From contig NW_001865046.1 of assembly GCF_000002865.3 (NCBI RefSeq), forward strand, positions 189,113 through 253,112: a stretch of DNA of 64,000 nt, in the 5' to 3' direction. Every line of letters begins with the position of its first letter. The stretch's first letter is position 1. This DNA comes from Monosiga brevicollis MX1. Taxonomy: Eukaryota > Opisthokonta > Choanoflagellata > Craspedida > Salpingoecidae. Below are positions 50,685 through 62,453 of the stretch, piece after piece. The translations under genes and the position numbers were made by a program. The notes beneath the pieces were generated by a model that was not told where the DNA came from, did no database searches, and worked only from the letters and a program-made list of their open reading frames with translations.

Positions 50685-52358
50685 GCAGACACTGTTGCAC
50701 GCTGGTGGTGCACAATCCCACTTCGCCCTAACTGCAAATGACCTTGCACGCGCAACCGCGGGTCGTCGAGCCCCAGACGTATCGCCCTTTTCTGGACAAA
50801 GCCTCTCCCTCGGCCGCACTGACGATGACGACCATGATCCTTCTCAAGCCATGCACAACAACTTGAATAACCCTTTTGGTGATCTTGCCCTGTTTGTCGG
50901 TATGGACAACGAGGACAGCTTCATGCCCAACAGCGCCGAAGCCGACAGCCAGGACCCAACCGGCGAACCGGCCCCCAAACGGCGACCCTCCTCCGTGGCA
51001 AAAAGCACGGCCTCGTCCGATGATAACAGCAGCAGCAACAACCCAGCCCGCTCTCGGCGCTACAACCTACCCTTTGAAGTCGAACGTCAAACGCCCAATG
51101 TCAAATCAAAGCTCAAGGTCAGTCTTTTGAAAGGAGGGCCATGGGTGTTTCAACCACACACACAAACACACAGGCAGGCACACACACACAGGCAGGCACA
51201 TGCACGTATTGCGGCCTCCCCAAACATACCTGGCTGATCACTGCATGCCTTCTCCTCCTGCTTTTAGGGCGTGCGGGGCTATCGCCGCCAAGCCTTGCTT
51301 GACAATATGGACGACCGTGAGCGAAAAGCGTACGTTTTACCAATTGCACCCCTCGCTATCTTCTCTTGCTATCTGATGTGAGCAACAGCAACTCTGCCGT
51401 CCTGGTCTCACACCTTGCGATTGTCTCTGCAGTGAAGAGGACGCTCGCGTGGAGCGAAATCGGCTCTCGGCGCGTGAGTGTCGCGCACGCAAAAAAGTGA
51501 GTCTTGTCGTCAAATTCATCATCACATCCTCGTGGTGATCCGCGGCCCACCCGTGGTTAACACCTTCTCCCTGAACACACCACCACCACCACCACGAGAA
51601 ACAAAACAAAAACTTAGTACGACAACTTAAAAAAGGCAAACAGCACAGTCAACAAGCTTTTATCCACATTACCACGTGCACACGCATTTCTTCAGTTCCT
51701 GTCACTCAAACTCATGTACTATGCTTGCATCGATACCCCCCAGGCCTATATCGAGCTTCTTGAGGCGCGAGTTGCCCGAAACGACGAACTGGTCAAGAAG
51801 AACGAGGAACTTGAGGCTCGCGTCACAGAACTTCAAGCCCTATGCGCTGAACAGCAAAAAAGGCTGCAACAACTGACTCACCACCTCAACACCGCCAACG
51901 CCACAGCCACCAGTTCTGTTACACACGGAATCAACAGCACTGCTGCTTTGCTCCGTAATCCTGGCTGGAGTGCGGGTGCCCCTGCTGGTGCTGGTCTCAC
52001 CCCTACCACGACGATGGTCGGTGCCAGTAGCCTGGGCGCCAGCAATCCACTTGCCAACATGACTGTCGGTCGCAACCAACCTGCCAAACCCATCGACTAC
52101 AACCACCAGTTTATGCTTCAGCAACACCTCCAAGAGTTGCGCCAAGAGATTCGACCTCAACCACACATGGCTCTCAGCAGTGCTGGAGCCATGGGCTTTG
52201 GTGCCCCGAATCATGGTGCGGGCAACATTGCCTCTACCATGAATGCCTCCTCTTTGAGTGGCCTGGGCATGCTTGATCAAATGCCTCCCATGTCCTTTGG
52301 TTCAGGCGTTTCAGGCTTGTCGACAGCACAGCAGCTTGTGCATCTCCTCGACCATTAA
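50476..52358 (+). CDS. bZIP transcription factor (CREB/ATF-like), polyQ N-terminus, 460 residues
   Basis: Exons 50476-51117, 51268-51329, 51433-51496 and 51744-52358 add up to 461 codons in frame. The basic region RVERNRLSARECRARKKAYI spans the exon 3/4 junction and has the N-R-x-x-A-R-x-C-R DNA-contact pattern; it runs into a zipper with Leu, Val and hydrophobic heptads (ELLEARVARNDELVKKNEE) of about five heptads. DNA binding as a dimer follows from the family. The N-terminal half is disordered: a Gln/His/Asn tract (about residues 46-72), an acidic patch (GRTDDDDHD) and Ser-rich stretches. The C-terminal 170 residues are rich in Ala, Gly, Met and Gln. I see no kinase-inducible domain like that of CREB. 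Which CRE-like site it prefers cannot be told. Confidence 0.92.
50614..50691 (+). repeat. CAA-rich trinucleotide repeat coding for polyglutamine
   Basis: CAA and CAG codons interrupted by CAT and AAT, read as Gln with His and Asn in the bZIP protein. Confidence 0.95.
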
Positions 52359-53042
52359 GAGTCGAGGCCGTTTGTGCCTATGTTTTGTTCTCTCTCTCTC
52401 TTTTTTTGTTCTTTTGACTTCACAACAAAAGGGGAGGCCAGAGCTTGCTCGAGCCTCGCTTTCTGGCAATCCCCTTTCTGCCGTCACGCGCAGAGCTGTC
52501 ATGTGTCGCACCTAGCGATTCCGGCGGCTGCCATGTTGGATGCGGTCAACATCCTATTCATTAACATTTTATCAGCCTGGTTTTATGGTCCTCCTGCGAG
52601 GCAGGTACCAGTCAGGGCCATCGGTCCATCATTGTCGGTGGATGGTCTCACCTCACTTGGCGTCATCGTTCAAAGTCCCGTTGCACGGGGGGTCCTGTGT
52701 TGGTACCAATACCAAGGATTCTATTGCGCGATGAATCAACAGCCATTTTTTTGTTTTTTTTGTTTGGCACAATTCCACTGTGCGCGGGATTACTGTTAAT
52801 TCAAACTTTTTGGTCAATTGATTCTAGTGTTTGAACGCAGTCATCATCGTCCCCGAATGATCACACAATGTCTTCTTGATTCTTCGTAGCACGCCAACTC
52901 AAAGGCGCAACTCTGGAACTAACAATTTTATTATCTAGGTATAAGATCAGATATGACCCATTTGGCATGCCATTCGGTTGTACACAGCACCTTTGCCTTC
53001 GACATGTCAACACCAACACACGCGTCAATCTCCAGTGTGGTT
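52359..53042. other. Convergent spacer between bZIP and HGSNAT genes
   Basis: About 680 bases, T-rich near 52390-52420 and 52745-52765. It must hold two 3' UTRs. No gene supported. Confidence 0.6.
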
Positions 53043-55785
53043 TTAGATTTTAATGAAAATCTTGTTGTTGTACATCCATCGACCCAGCAGCACCCAAACG
53101 CCAATGTACGCCAAACACCAGAGCATGATCTGAGTGTCAAGTACAGCCGAGCGGTGAGCTTTGATGAATGCATCGTGTTCTGGGCTCACGGAAAAAAATT
53201 CAGTATTGTCGTGGATGCAGCCAGCCGCTTGAACAAACGGGTGTCACGGGACAGAGTCATACCTGGTAGTTGTAGCTGGGTTTGTACGGGCGCACGTCGT
53301 CGTCATCGCCCCAGTACACGCCCGTGGGCCACAGGATATTTGCCAAGCTTCGGTCAGGATCCTCAAGGTAAAAGCACGACAGAACCCAGTCAATCACGTC
53401 GCCCTCAGCACATAGAAAGCTGCAGAAAGACGCAAGCGTCAGGCCATTCGACAAGCGGGATCAATCTTGAGTAGGCAAGGGCGATACAAATCCCAATGTA
53501 AACTGAGCACGTACATAACGATGGCGTTGGTGCCAAGCCACATGAAGGGAAGCCACAGCCAGCGTGCAGTGGGTCGATAATCCACAATGAGATAGCAAAG
53601 CACCAAAAGGAGCCCCGTCATGCCGCCCGTCACAAGCACAAAGGAGACGGAATACAAGTCTGCCAAAGCATTCGCGGTGAGATGGGGCGGATCGCTGCTC
53701 AAAAGCTTGAGGCGAGGGGATGGATGCACCGCCATGCATGCCGCACGTACTAATATTCAGGGGAATACCACTGAAATGTAAGATTAGACCCAGCAATAGT
53801 TGCAGCAGGGCAAAGCTGCTCCACTGAAAGATGCGCTCCATCGGGCTCTTAATCTGGCGCAAGACCTGTCGCCGCAGATTATGCCCGTGAGTTTATGATT
53901 TCCACGAGCGACGATGAATCAAGCCGAGGGCGTCAACGTCGGGTCACACACATGTCCATAGTGGACGCCAATGATGGTGGTGACGATGGCTGTCAGCGAG
54001 GAGACGAGACCCTCCGGGTCGAAAGGGCCGTGAAGACACCAGGCAGGGGCATCAGCTGGTGCTACACACAGCCCCGGACTACAGGAGCTGCACTCGGGTA
54101 GGCGCTTGAATGTCACGTCGGCATGTGCTGGGTCGCCCCCATTTTCCGGAAAATACCTATGCATGATTGTCACAGCATGGTCCGATGCCTCAGTGCGTAT
54201 TCAATGTAGAAAGGGCTTCCCTGATGGCACACGGCGGTTTTCACGTACATGTGTGGCACGGTCAGAATAAGGCGGTCGATGTATGTGGCTGCATTGCAGG
54301 CGGGTGTGAGCTGGCCGCGGCCACAGCGTTCACCAAATGCGTCCGGCACCTGATGTGGCGAGCAAGAAGTAATGGGCAGAGAAGCGGTGAAGGACTTGAA
54401 GGTCATCGTGCGCGGAAAAAAAAAAAAAAAAAACAGAAAAAAAAATATCGAGATACGCCTGACAACTTACATCAACGCCATACAAGATAGAGGTGTGTAC
54501 TGCCAGCAACAGCGCTGCGGAAAACCAGTGCCAGCGGTAGCGCCAGAACAGGTGCTGGGTGCGACGCATCCAGTCTAAAATGGAGGATGATTGGCACGTG
54601 GGTGGGGCGGGAGCAAGGAAAAGTCCATTTGAAATGACGGGACCATGAGCAAGTTTCCTTCCGACAAGAGCGCTCAGAAAAGACAAATAGGAAGATCAGC
54701 ATACCTGCCCACGTTCCATTGTCAGCAGGGAGGGCACCGGTGAGGCGCGGCAGGAAAATCTCCATCAGTGCCACGGCAAAGTAGCACACGGCAACACGTT
54801 GTAGAATGCCGAAGATGCGAATGTTGGTCAAATCGTAGTTCATAAACGTAATCCCACCCTAAAGGTTGTCCATGAGCGGCCAAGTAGCCACACAATGGCG
54901 TAGGTGCATGAATCAGACGCTGTCAAGAAGGCGCGGCAGGCAGTGCAAGGCCTGGCAATAATCGTGCCTGGGTGAGAATGCCGAGCACGAAAAGCTTGAG
55001 AAAGCGATCCGTAGCCTTTTTAAAGGCGGTCCAGCGTTGTCCCTGAGCACCAGCTGGAGAGCAAGAAGGAGAGTGAGAGGGGTGATCCTTGCGTGGGCAG
55101 GCCACGGTCAGGGGCTTGTCTGCTGATGTGGGTTTGTGGAGGAGGCTTGTGCCTACCCTCGAGGTCAAAACGCTTGAAAGCGAGAGCAATTGAGACGCCG
55201 ACGATAAAGTCAAACGAAGGCACGACAGTGTCGGCCAAGTGCAAGCCATTCCACGGTGCGTGATCAATGGGTGGAAAGGCAGCTCCCGTCTCGTCCACGA
55301 GAATCATGACCGCAATGGTCAGGCCTCGATAAACGTCGAGCGCGGACAAGCGTTCTCGCGGTGGCTTTGGAGCAACGGGATCAGTGGCCAGATCGATGTT
55401 GCTTTTGGACTGAATGTTGCTGTCGGTTGAGGCAGGAAGGAGGGGAGTGCGATCTGTAACCAATGCGGCGGTTTCTGCCACTGGCGTACTTGAGTCTCGA
55501 GGGCGCACGGTAAAGCCAATGCCAAAACAACATGCCGCAATGTACACAAAGAATACGCCCAAGAGAAACATGAACAGCGTGATGGCTAGAACCCCCGGCC
55601 ACCATGAAATAAGCGGGGCAGCAGGGCAGCATGAGCTGATCTACAATATCAAAGACGGTTTGCGAGAAGGACACCGATTGAGAGTGTTGCGGGCCTGAAG
55701 ACCTACCAAGCATCTCGCCACTGGTCAATTGAACCGGTTTGTTATGGTGGTTGGTACTTGAGATGAGGGCAAACTGCGAGTCCAT
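53043..55785 (-). CDS. HGSNAT: Heparan-alpha-glucosaminide N-acetyltransferase-like membrane enzyme
   Basis: HGSNAT moves acetyl from cytosolic acetyl-CoA across the lysosomal membrane onto the terminal glucosamine of heparan sulfate. The sequence shows LSALDVYRGLTIAVMILVDE, DHAPWNGLHLADTVVPSFDF (its His, codon at about 55260, is the counterpart of the acetylated catalytic His), GILQRVAVCYFAVALMEIF, ACNAATYIDRLIL, YFPENGGDPAH, SSLTAIVTTIIGVHYGHVL, GMTGLLLVLCYLIVDY, WLGTNAIVMYVL and a final helix ending MYNNKIFIKI. Multiple hydrophobic segments fit the multipass fold. Exon 1 (MDSQFALISSTNHHNKPVQL) has no clear signal peptide; a membrane segment (VLAITLFMFLLGVFFVYIA) follows in exon 2. The large N-terminal luminal domain of the animal enzyme is reduced to about 60 residues. 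Bacterial relatives of this fold act on other glycans, so the substrate is inferred. The stop at 53043 matches the family's C-terminus. Starts 108 bp after the hexosaminidase stop. Confidence 0.9.
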
Positions 55786-55893
55786 TGAGTCGACATTGGA
55801 AAAAAAAAAAAAAAAAATTGAAAAGGATCGATCATTGTCGAAAAAGAGGAAGCGAAAGCAGAAAACTACCGTACACGTGCCAGCAAAAACCTG

Positions 55894-58800
55894 TCATACC
55901 TCGGTATCCGCACTGCAGTAGTCAGCCCAAATGGGACCAATAGGGACGCCGCGAGCTGCCATCTTGCACCGTACTGCGCCTGTACATACGGAAGGTTCGT
56001 AAAACACAGTGGAAGGGGAGGGGGGTCATTGAAACCCGGGTCACGCGAATGAACAAGATGGGCTGAGGCCATGGCTTGTCACGTCGGCCAGGTCAAGGCA
56101 GAGCAATTGGGGACTACGTACCGAGCCGCTGAGCTGCCAAAGCGGCATCGGTAATGTCGGCTGGACTCCACAGGCGCTCGGCGACGCCAGCAAGGCGAGG
56201 CCAGAGGCGGGTGTGCAGGGAAATGTCCGACACTTGTTCGGACCACATGCAAGCTTCACCGCCAAGCACCCGGCCGGGACTTTCACGGTCTTCAGGAAGC
56301 TCAACCTAGCGTCACAAGCACGTGGGTGCCAGCGTGAACCTTGCAGAAGATGCGGGAATGCAGATGCTCACGTCGCCGCCATGAAGGGCGAGCGGGGACG
56401 CACAAACCTCGTACATATCCACCCAGGTATCAACCCAGAACCAGTGAGTAGGACGGCCATCTACTGGTGTCTGGCGATCGAGATAAAAGCCCGTGGCCAG
56501 CAAAACGTCATGGCCTTGAGCCAAGGCCGCATCCATGAGTGTACGGTTGTTCCAAACCTAGGATCATGCCATGCATGCCAGCTCAAGCCAGGTGAGCCAG
56601 ACAAAGGCTGGAAAAACCACTTGACACGCAACCGACGCGCGCACAGCCTGTCTCCTTTTCGATGGTATGTGAGCAGTTGTGGCAAGTATGCGTTGTCACC
56701 TCTATGATAGGTTTGCAATGGGCCAGTTCCGGAAGGCGTGGGCCGAGGTTGTCAAACATTTCATCCCACAGCATGACTTGCTGGATGGAGTCAGGCAGGA
56801 GGGCGTCCGTGCGATTGAGAAAGAAGATCAAGAGTCCTAATTCGTCGAGGCCATGCCTGGTCATAAAGTCTTGTATCAACTGCACATGGTCAAAGCGGGG
56901 TGTATTAGCCAGCGTCTAAATGTGGTCACGCTCAAGGAAGGAAGCACGGTGATTCTGCTCACCGGATCATGGGTCCAACAGCTGAATTGCACCTCGTCAC
57001 CACCCAGATGAAGCGTGGTGTCTGGAAAGTGGGTGGCAGTCGCGTTGAGAACATCGCCAAGCACCTGATAGACGCGCTCCTCGGCCACGTTGAGAGGGAT
57101 GACGTTGATGTTACCAATGTCTGTGCCGTTCACGACCGGGCACGTGGAAACCAGGCCCGGATCACTGGCACCCCAACTAGACGAGGACGAGCAGATAAGG
57201 CTCACGGAGTTTGGGAGTACACGGCAGAAAGCAGGGTGGGATCGGTCATACCTAGCAGCGTGGCCGGGAACGTCAATTTCTGGGACAACGCGAATGCCTC
57301 GGGTGCGAGCGTAGCGAACCACGTCGTCAACGTCCTCGCGGCGATAGACCCGACTGGCGCTCCAAGCACCGTGCTGGGAGAGGCCTTGCTGTTGCATCAC
57401 CTGTGCGGCAAGGCAGTCAATGACTGAGAGGGCGGCGAATCAATCCAGGTGGTTGATGCAAACATCTAGCATGCCAATCATGGCCCGAGCATTGGCCATT
57501 GTCACAACCAAAGCAGGTCATCCCCAGAAGCTAGCATGCAGGCCCGGTACCTCCATGGGAAAGGAGTATGAATCAACAATGTGCCAATGTAGGAGGTTGA
57601 GCTTGACCATTGCCATGCCATCAAGAGTCGTCTTGATGGCGTCGAGACTCAGGTAATGGTTGGCGGTATCCAGGAGCAGCCCTATAGGATGGGATTACGA
57701 CCATGATGCGTGACATGGGCATGGCAAGAACGGTGCGTGCGTGAGAGGGGAGAAAGGCCGAGAGGGGGAGAGATCGAGAGAGAGGAGGAGGAGAAGGGTG
57801 ATGGCGGGATCTTCGTGGTTGCACAACCAACCACGCCAGGTGAAGCGTGGGGCATCACGAATAAAGAGCGGTCCATGAGAAATGGTGTGGGCATGTGTAG
57901 TTTGGTTGTAGTGAACCAGCTGGGTCAAAGTTTCCAAGCCATAGAGTGCACCCCATCTACCGTCAAGCGTTTCGGTGCAGTGCCCGAGAAGAGAAAACAG
58001 CGCGCCCCAAGCAGCAGCAGCAAGTGGTAGGTGAGCCACAGAGGGTGAGAAGGGCTGATGGTGAGAAAGGGAATGATAGGGCGCACTCGGTTTGGGCGGA
58101 AATGAGGATGGTCGGGGCGGTGATGTTGAGGGTATATGATTCGTCAACGTCGGCTGGTTTAGCAGCCGCCGTGGCCGTATCATTAACAAACACGATGATT
58201 TGATGAATCAAAGGCACGGGATCTGTGCATACGCGGATTGACATGCGCATGTGTGAGGCGCGGCGCCAGGCCTAGTTGGGGAGGGGGGGCAAGGTAGAGG
58301 TAAACCGCTTTGTCTGCAGGACGCACCCTGGTGATCTCGGTCACGGCGAAAAACGGTTGGGCCAGAGGCATTGAGGTGCGGCTCTTGCCGCCCCAGCTGA
58401 GTGTGTACGGCCTGGAGGAGTGGGCGATGCAATTTGCGCGTGAGCATGTCAGGTTGATGGGTGGGTGTGCACGTGCAAAGGTGAGATCAAGTTCTCGCAG
58501 CTGTGAAGCGGTGCAGCGAGCAAAAAGCGTGTTCTTCCATATGCTGATGTTATGCAAGGAGTGGCATGGCATTTAACCGACCTTGGAATAGATTGCGCGC
58601 TGGTACCGGTCCGCAGCTCCAGCGACGAGGCTCAGTTCCGCATCAGCGGTGATGGATAAGGCTGGGTGCAGCATCTAATCGGCAGGTGCAAAGGAGGGTA
58701 AGGCGGCTTTTACAGCACGCTTTCGCGTCGGCAAAGGTGACCAAGAGCAAAGGAGTTCTGCATACATAAGTGTGCTGATCCCCGAGCATGCAGCTCGTGG

Positions 58801-58939
58801 GGTGGGGCCAGATCGGCAGGCGCTGACAATCATCCTGTGCCCACACAACCGGGGCCAAACAACAGAGCCAAGCCAGCAAGGCCAGACAAGTCCTCTGGTC
58901 CCAAGCCGGCAGCAGGGCCTGGCCGGCTCCAGACGTCAT
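55894..58939 (-). CDS. Beta-N-acetylhexosaminidase, GH20 (HEXA/HEXB-like)
   Basis: It removes terminal GlcNAc or GalNAc in lysosomes. ATG at 58939 gives a signal peptide ([17 protein letters not shown]). The N-terminal GH20b domain includes [20 protein letters not shown]. The TIM barrel shows [33 protein letters not shown] with [44 protein letters not shown] (catalytic Asp-Glu pair, about 56985), [10 protein letters not shown]-like and [19 protein letters not shown], and the C-terminal [19 protein letters not shown] to the stop at 55894, with the Cys of the usual C-terminal disulfide. All catalytic landmarks are present, so it is probably active. Introns number about ten. Whether it can cleave sulfated or ganglioside substrates as HEXA does cannot be told. 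Same strand and immediately upstream of HGSNAT, which acts in the same glycan pathway. Confidence 0.94.
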
Positions 58940-59510
58940 GATCCCTTGTTTACGATCAAAGCGTGACCTACAGAGCCGTACCTCAGCAGAGCGATCAGGG
59001 CGATCAGGTCCTGAGATGCGTGCGATCAAACCCCAAAGCACCGTCGTACCTCGTCCAGTGCACCGCAACAGAAAAAACCCCAAAGGATCTCTTTTTTTGA
59101 TTTTAATTTAAGGCGGATGAGATAGAATGACATGTGTTACACTTTGGATGAGGATGACAAATTGGTTATGGTCACTGCTTTCATTGGTAAATTTGTCAGC
59201 GATAATTGTTTTATCTGACGTCTGTGGTACTGGGGGGTTTTTTTTGTTTTTTTTTTGGGTTGATGGCGTCGAGCGGTCTGCTGATTTTCCTTCGTGCGAT
59301 TGATCAGTTCACGACCAGGCCCTTTTTTTTTTTTTTTTTTTTCTCTTGGGCAATTTGGGCCAGCTTGGGCAAGCCGTCTGAACACGTTATCACGACATAA
59401 CATTATGGATCCGATGCCAGGTTCCTTCCGCGCATTACAGTGGCATCCACACACGTGTCAGCAGTGTGTTGGCCTAACATGTTTGGGGAAGCGCAAATAA
59501 TGTGTTTTTC

Positions 59511-59542
59511 CGTTTATTTACCCGAGTGCGGGTGAATAAACG
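59511..59542. repeat. 32-base hairpin with AATAAACG arms, copy 1
   Basis: Arms CGTTTATTTACCCG and CGGGTGAATAAACG pair over 14 bases with one G-T type mismatch and a loop of AGTG. Confidence 0.9.
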
Positions 59543-59625
59543 TGGCCGAGTTAAAGGAGGATGCATACGACTCAGCATATTTATCGGCTCGTGCAGGGGG
59601 AAAAACACAACTTTTTGTATTTTTC

Positions 59626-59657
59626 CGTTTATTGTGGGCACGCTGTGCAAATAAACG
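59626..59657. repeat. 32-base hairpin with AATAAACG arms, copy 2
   Basis: Outer arms CGTTTATT and AATAAACG are identical to copy 1, the inner stem is GCAC/GTGC, and the span is also 32 bases. Both copies follow the same tttttc leader. Confidence 0.85.
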
Positions 59658-60458
59658 AGATGGCGCATTTATTCACCTCTCAAAGGCTTTGTTTTCGAGT
59701 GATTACGTGTCTGAAAATGTCGCTGACATGCAAATCTGACGTGTTTTGTCCCCAGTTGAGCCAATCACCGCGAACGTTCCGTTTCACACCCGCAAGCAGC
59801 TATCAAAGCTTTATTAAGCCAAATTAGCCACACCCACCTCCTAAAGCCCATGCCTTTCGCCATTCTCTATGGGTCCTATTTGTCGACAAAGTCACACACA
59901 CCTTTCTCTGGACGCTTCTCTGAGTTGCCCTTTATCTTCGTCTGACGACGGACCTCCCAGCGCTCCACCCTCTGAACGGTGAAGGGGCGGGCGGATAACA
60001 CCCACACACACACACATCCTGTAGTCCGCGTGATCAACAAGAATGACAAAAAGCAGGTTAAAGGGAAGCGTCAAGCACATAACATGATCGCCCACACACA
60101 CACACCTTCTTGCTCTCTCTACTCTCTCTCTTGCGCGCCCTCTCTCTGTGTGTGTGTGTGTGTGAGGCCTTCGGGGTTCATTTTACGCTCTCTCGCTCCC
60201 GCTGATCGTGGTGTGCGTACGGTCGGCGTCTCCTTGCCCTGCCTGCCTGGTTCAACTTGTCGTCCGCCGGCCAGCTGTCCGTCTTTGTGGTGTCCTGCAT
60301 TTGGCCCCCCGTGGTCTGGGCCACTTGAACACGTCGGCTCGGCTGTTCAACACGAGACCTTTTGCTCGGTTGGCAGGCATCATCACGATGCTGGCTGTTG
60401 AATCATAGAGCCTTGCCCCCCCCGGTTTTTTTTTTGTCCCCGCCTCGCATGATTCAGG

Positions 60459-62453
60459 ATGGCTGCGCGAGCCAACCTCTTTGTGACCACTTCGGGTGAC
60501 ACGGGTGCCAGCAGACACTCGGCCTCAGGGTGGCGCTTCAGTCGTGCCAGCTCCGAACCTCTCGGCAGTTCAGTCTCTGCTGCGGGATCAACCTTTCTGG
60601 CCTCCCCGACCCACCTTCATCGTCACCCCCATCACGCAGCCAGCCCCGTGACAGCCCGCAAGCTGGTTCAAGCCCGTCACCCTCCCACCCCAGCCTTCTC
60701 CTCCTCTTCCCCCTCAGTCTCAGGCGTCGTTCCCGCGCACGCAGCCTCCGTCCCGTCGTCCACCATCAGCACCGCGAGCTCCCCCGTGTCTACTGCTGGG
60801 TCGCCGCAAAGTCAACGCGGCACGGGTGGAAATGCCTGTGCCGGCAAGAGCCGGTCCAGTTGTGTGCTCCTCGCTGCCGCCTCGGCCGTGCTCGGCTCGG
60901 CGACCTCGATCAAATGCCCCAGTAATCATGGCGCATCTGATCGGCTCCCTGCCTCTCGCTCCCACGGAGCCACCCCAACGAGCTGGCTTATGACCCCCTG
61001 TGAGCTCGTGCGCCAACGCACCGGGCGCACTACCCCCTTCCGCCGCATCACCTGCTGCCTGAGTCTTTTACTTGTCCTGGTACTGCTCTTGCAAATTGGC
61101 TTCGTCATGCTCGGTACCCCCTCCACTTGCTCGGCGGCGGGAGCGGATCGCCTCCTCAGCGCCACCGCCCGCCGGCCCCCCATTGCCGAGTATTACGTTC
61201 ATGGCCGTGGGCGTGGACACGCATCGCGGGGCAAAACCATGGTCCAGGCTCTTGAGCAGTATGGCTACCACGTATGCGTCTTTGTTGACCCGGACGTTGC
61301 GGCCATGGTTCAATCCGTTGGGTCGGAGCGCGTTGCCGTGACCAGCATGCCCGTAGGCGCATCCCTACCCAGTGTCTGGCGTAGTTTCACCACCTTGCTG
61401 TCGCGGTTCTTCATGGATGCCGACTGCAGCATCTGCCAACGCCGCGAGTATTCACCAGACGTCATTGTGACTGACGGCGACTTTCCGGGGGCTTGGCGTG
61501 CTGTGCGCGCCGACATTCCTGCCGTGGCCGTGGGGCATGGCTATGTCTTCAGCTCCACCAATCGGCCCGCGTTTGCCAGCAAGGAGCCTTGGCGCGCCCA
61601 GCGCCGCCTCAACAAACGCACCACCGATCTGGCCGACTGCACCGTCGGCGTCTCCTACTACCCCCTCAGTCCCACCAACAATCACACCATCATTGCCAAG
61701 CCGCGCCTCCGTGATCAGTTTCTCCGCCTTGAGCGTCGTGTGCCTGCCCGGCCTCGCATTGTGACCTACTTTCGTGATGAAGGTGTCGGTGCCGAGGTCC
61801 TTGATGTCCTGGCTGCCACGGGCTACGAGATTCTGGCCTTTGGCACTGGAAGTGCTGTGACGACCACCCGTTCGGGTGTGCGCGTTTTACCCTTTGATGA
61901 AACACTCTTTTTAAACAGCTTGGCCGAGGCCAGCGCGGTTGTGGGCACCAGTGGCGACAACCTCATCGCTGAAAGTATGACGCTCGGCATTCCCATGCTT
62001 GGTCTTTACCGCGCCGGTGATGATGAGCAACAGCTAAACGCCGAAATGTTGGAGCATGCCGGCTTTGGACTCAAATCTTCTTTTGAAGATCTCAACGCCT
62101 CGCTCATTCAGCACTTTCTGGACAACCTTGACCTCTTCACGGGTTCGGCCCCTACCACCAACTGGCAGGCGCCTGATGCGGTCGCCGCCACGTTTGAGTG
62201 TATCAAGAAGGTGTCTCACCGCGCTCGCGAGTGGCACCGTCACCTCGATGGGCTGGATGAAGACATGGTGGGCCCCGTGGCCGAGGCACGTCGTCGGTTG
62301 CTGCTTGAGCCACCGCGCGCGGTTACGGCCAGCCCGCCCCCTGTTGTCGCTGACGCAGCCGCCGCTGCCCTCCAAGCTGTTTCGAATCAACAGGCCGAGC
62401 GCGCTGCAGATGCTGCCGAGGCCGATGTTTCCTTTGAGTTTTTTGGCGTTTGA
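60459..62453 (+). CDS. Intronless MurG/MJ1255-type glycosyltransferase with an N-terminal membrane anchor, 664 residues
   Basis: One exon, 1995 bases. Residues 1-190 are Ser/Ala/Pro-rich and disordered. A membrane segment (CCLSLLLVLVLLLQIGFVML) at about 197-216 after basic residues suggests a type II Golgi or ER protein. The catalytic part begins EYYVHGRGRGHASRGKTMVQ, the glycine-rich loop of GT-B enzymes; further on are DVIVTDGDFPGAWRA, IPAVAVGHGYVF, RPRIVTYFRDEG, ILAFGTGSAV and the donor-site block VVGTSGDNLIAESMTLGIPM followed by DDEQQLNAEML. This order is that of prokaryotic glycosyltransferases annotated as MJ1255-like or LPS GlcNAc transferase-like, not of the usual eukaryotic GT1 enzymes. 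Lack of introns beside intron-rich neighbours, and the prokaryotic family, suggest acquisition by transfer with a eukaryotic anchor added later. The sugar donor and acceptor are unknown. The C-terminal 60 residues are Ala-rich and end EFFGV. Confidence 0.82.
   Translation: MAARANLFVTTSGDTGASRHSASGWRFSRASSEPLGSSVSAAGSTFLASPTHLHRHPHHAASPVTARKLVQARHPPTPAFSSSSPSVSGVVPAHAASVPSSTISTASSPVSTAGSPQSQRGTGGNACAGKSRSSCVLLAAASAVLGSATSIKCPSNHGASDRLPASRSHGATPTSWLMTPCELVRQRTGRTTPFRRITCCLSLLLVLVLLLQIGFVMLGTPSTCSAAGADRLLSATARRPPIAEYYVHGRGRGHASRGKTMVQALEQYGYHVCVFVDPDVAAMVQSVGSERVAVTSMPVGASLPSVWRSFTTLLSRFFMDADCSICQRREYSPDVIVTDGDFPGAWRAVRADIPAVAVGHGYVFSSTNRPAFASKEPWRAQRRLNKRTTDLADCTVGVSYYPLSPTNNHTIIAKPRLRDQFLRLERRVPARPRIVTYFRDEGVGAEVLDVLAATGYEILAFGTGSAVTTTRSGVRVLPFDETLFLNSLAEASAVVGTSGDNLIAESMTLGIPMLGLYRAGDDEQQLNAEMLEHAGFGLKSSFEDLNASLIQHFLDNLDLFTGSAPTTNWQAPDAVAATFECIKKVSHRAREWHRHLDGLDEDMVGPVAEARRRLLLEPPRAVTASPPPVVADAAAAALQAVSNQQAERAADAAEADVSFEFFGV

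Larger units (their letters stand above)
58940..60458. promoter_or_regulatory. Divergent intergenic region, hexosaminidase / glycosyltransferase
   Basis: 1.5 kb between divergent ATGs. Holds a poly-T run at about 59323-59341, two hairpins (listed separately), CA tracts near 60001-60016 and 60093-60106, a TG tract at about 60148-60163 and a poly-C/poly-T stretch just before the plus-strand ATG. No gene was supported. Promoter role is inferred. Confidence 0.6.
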
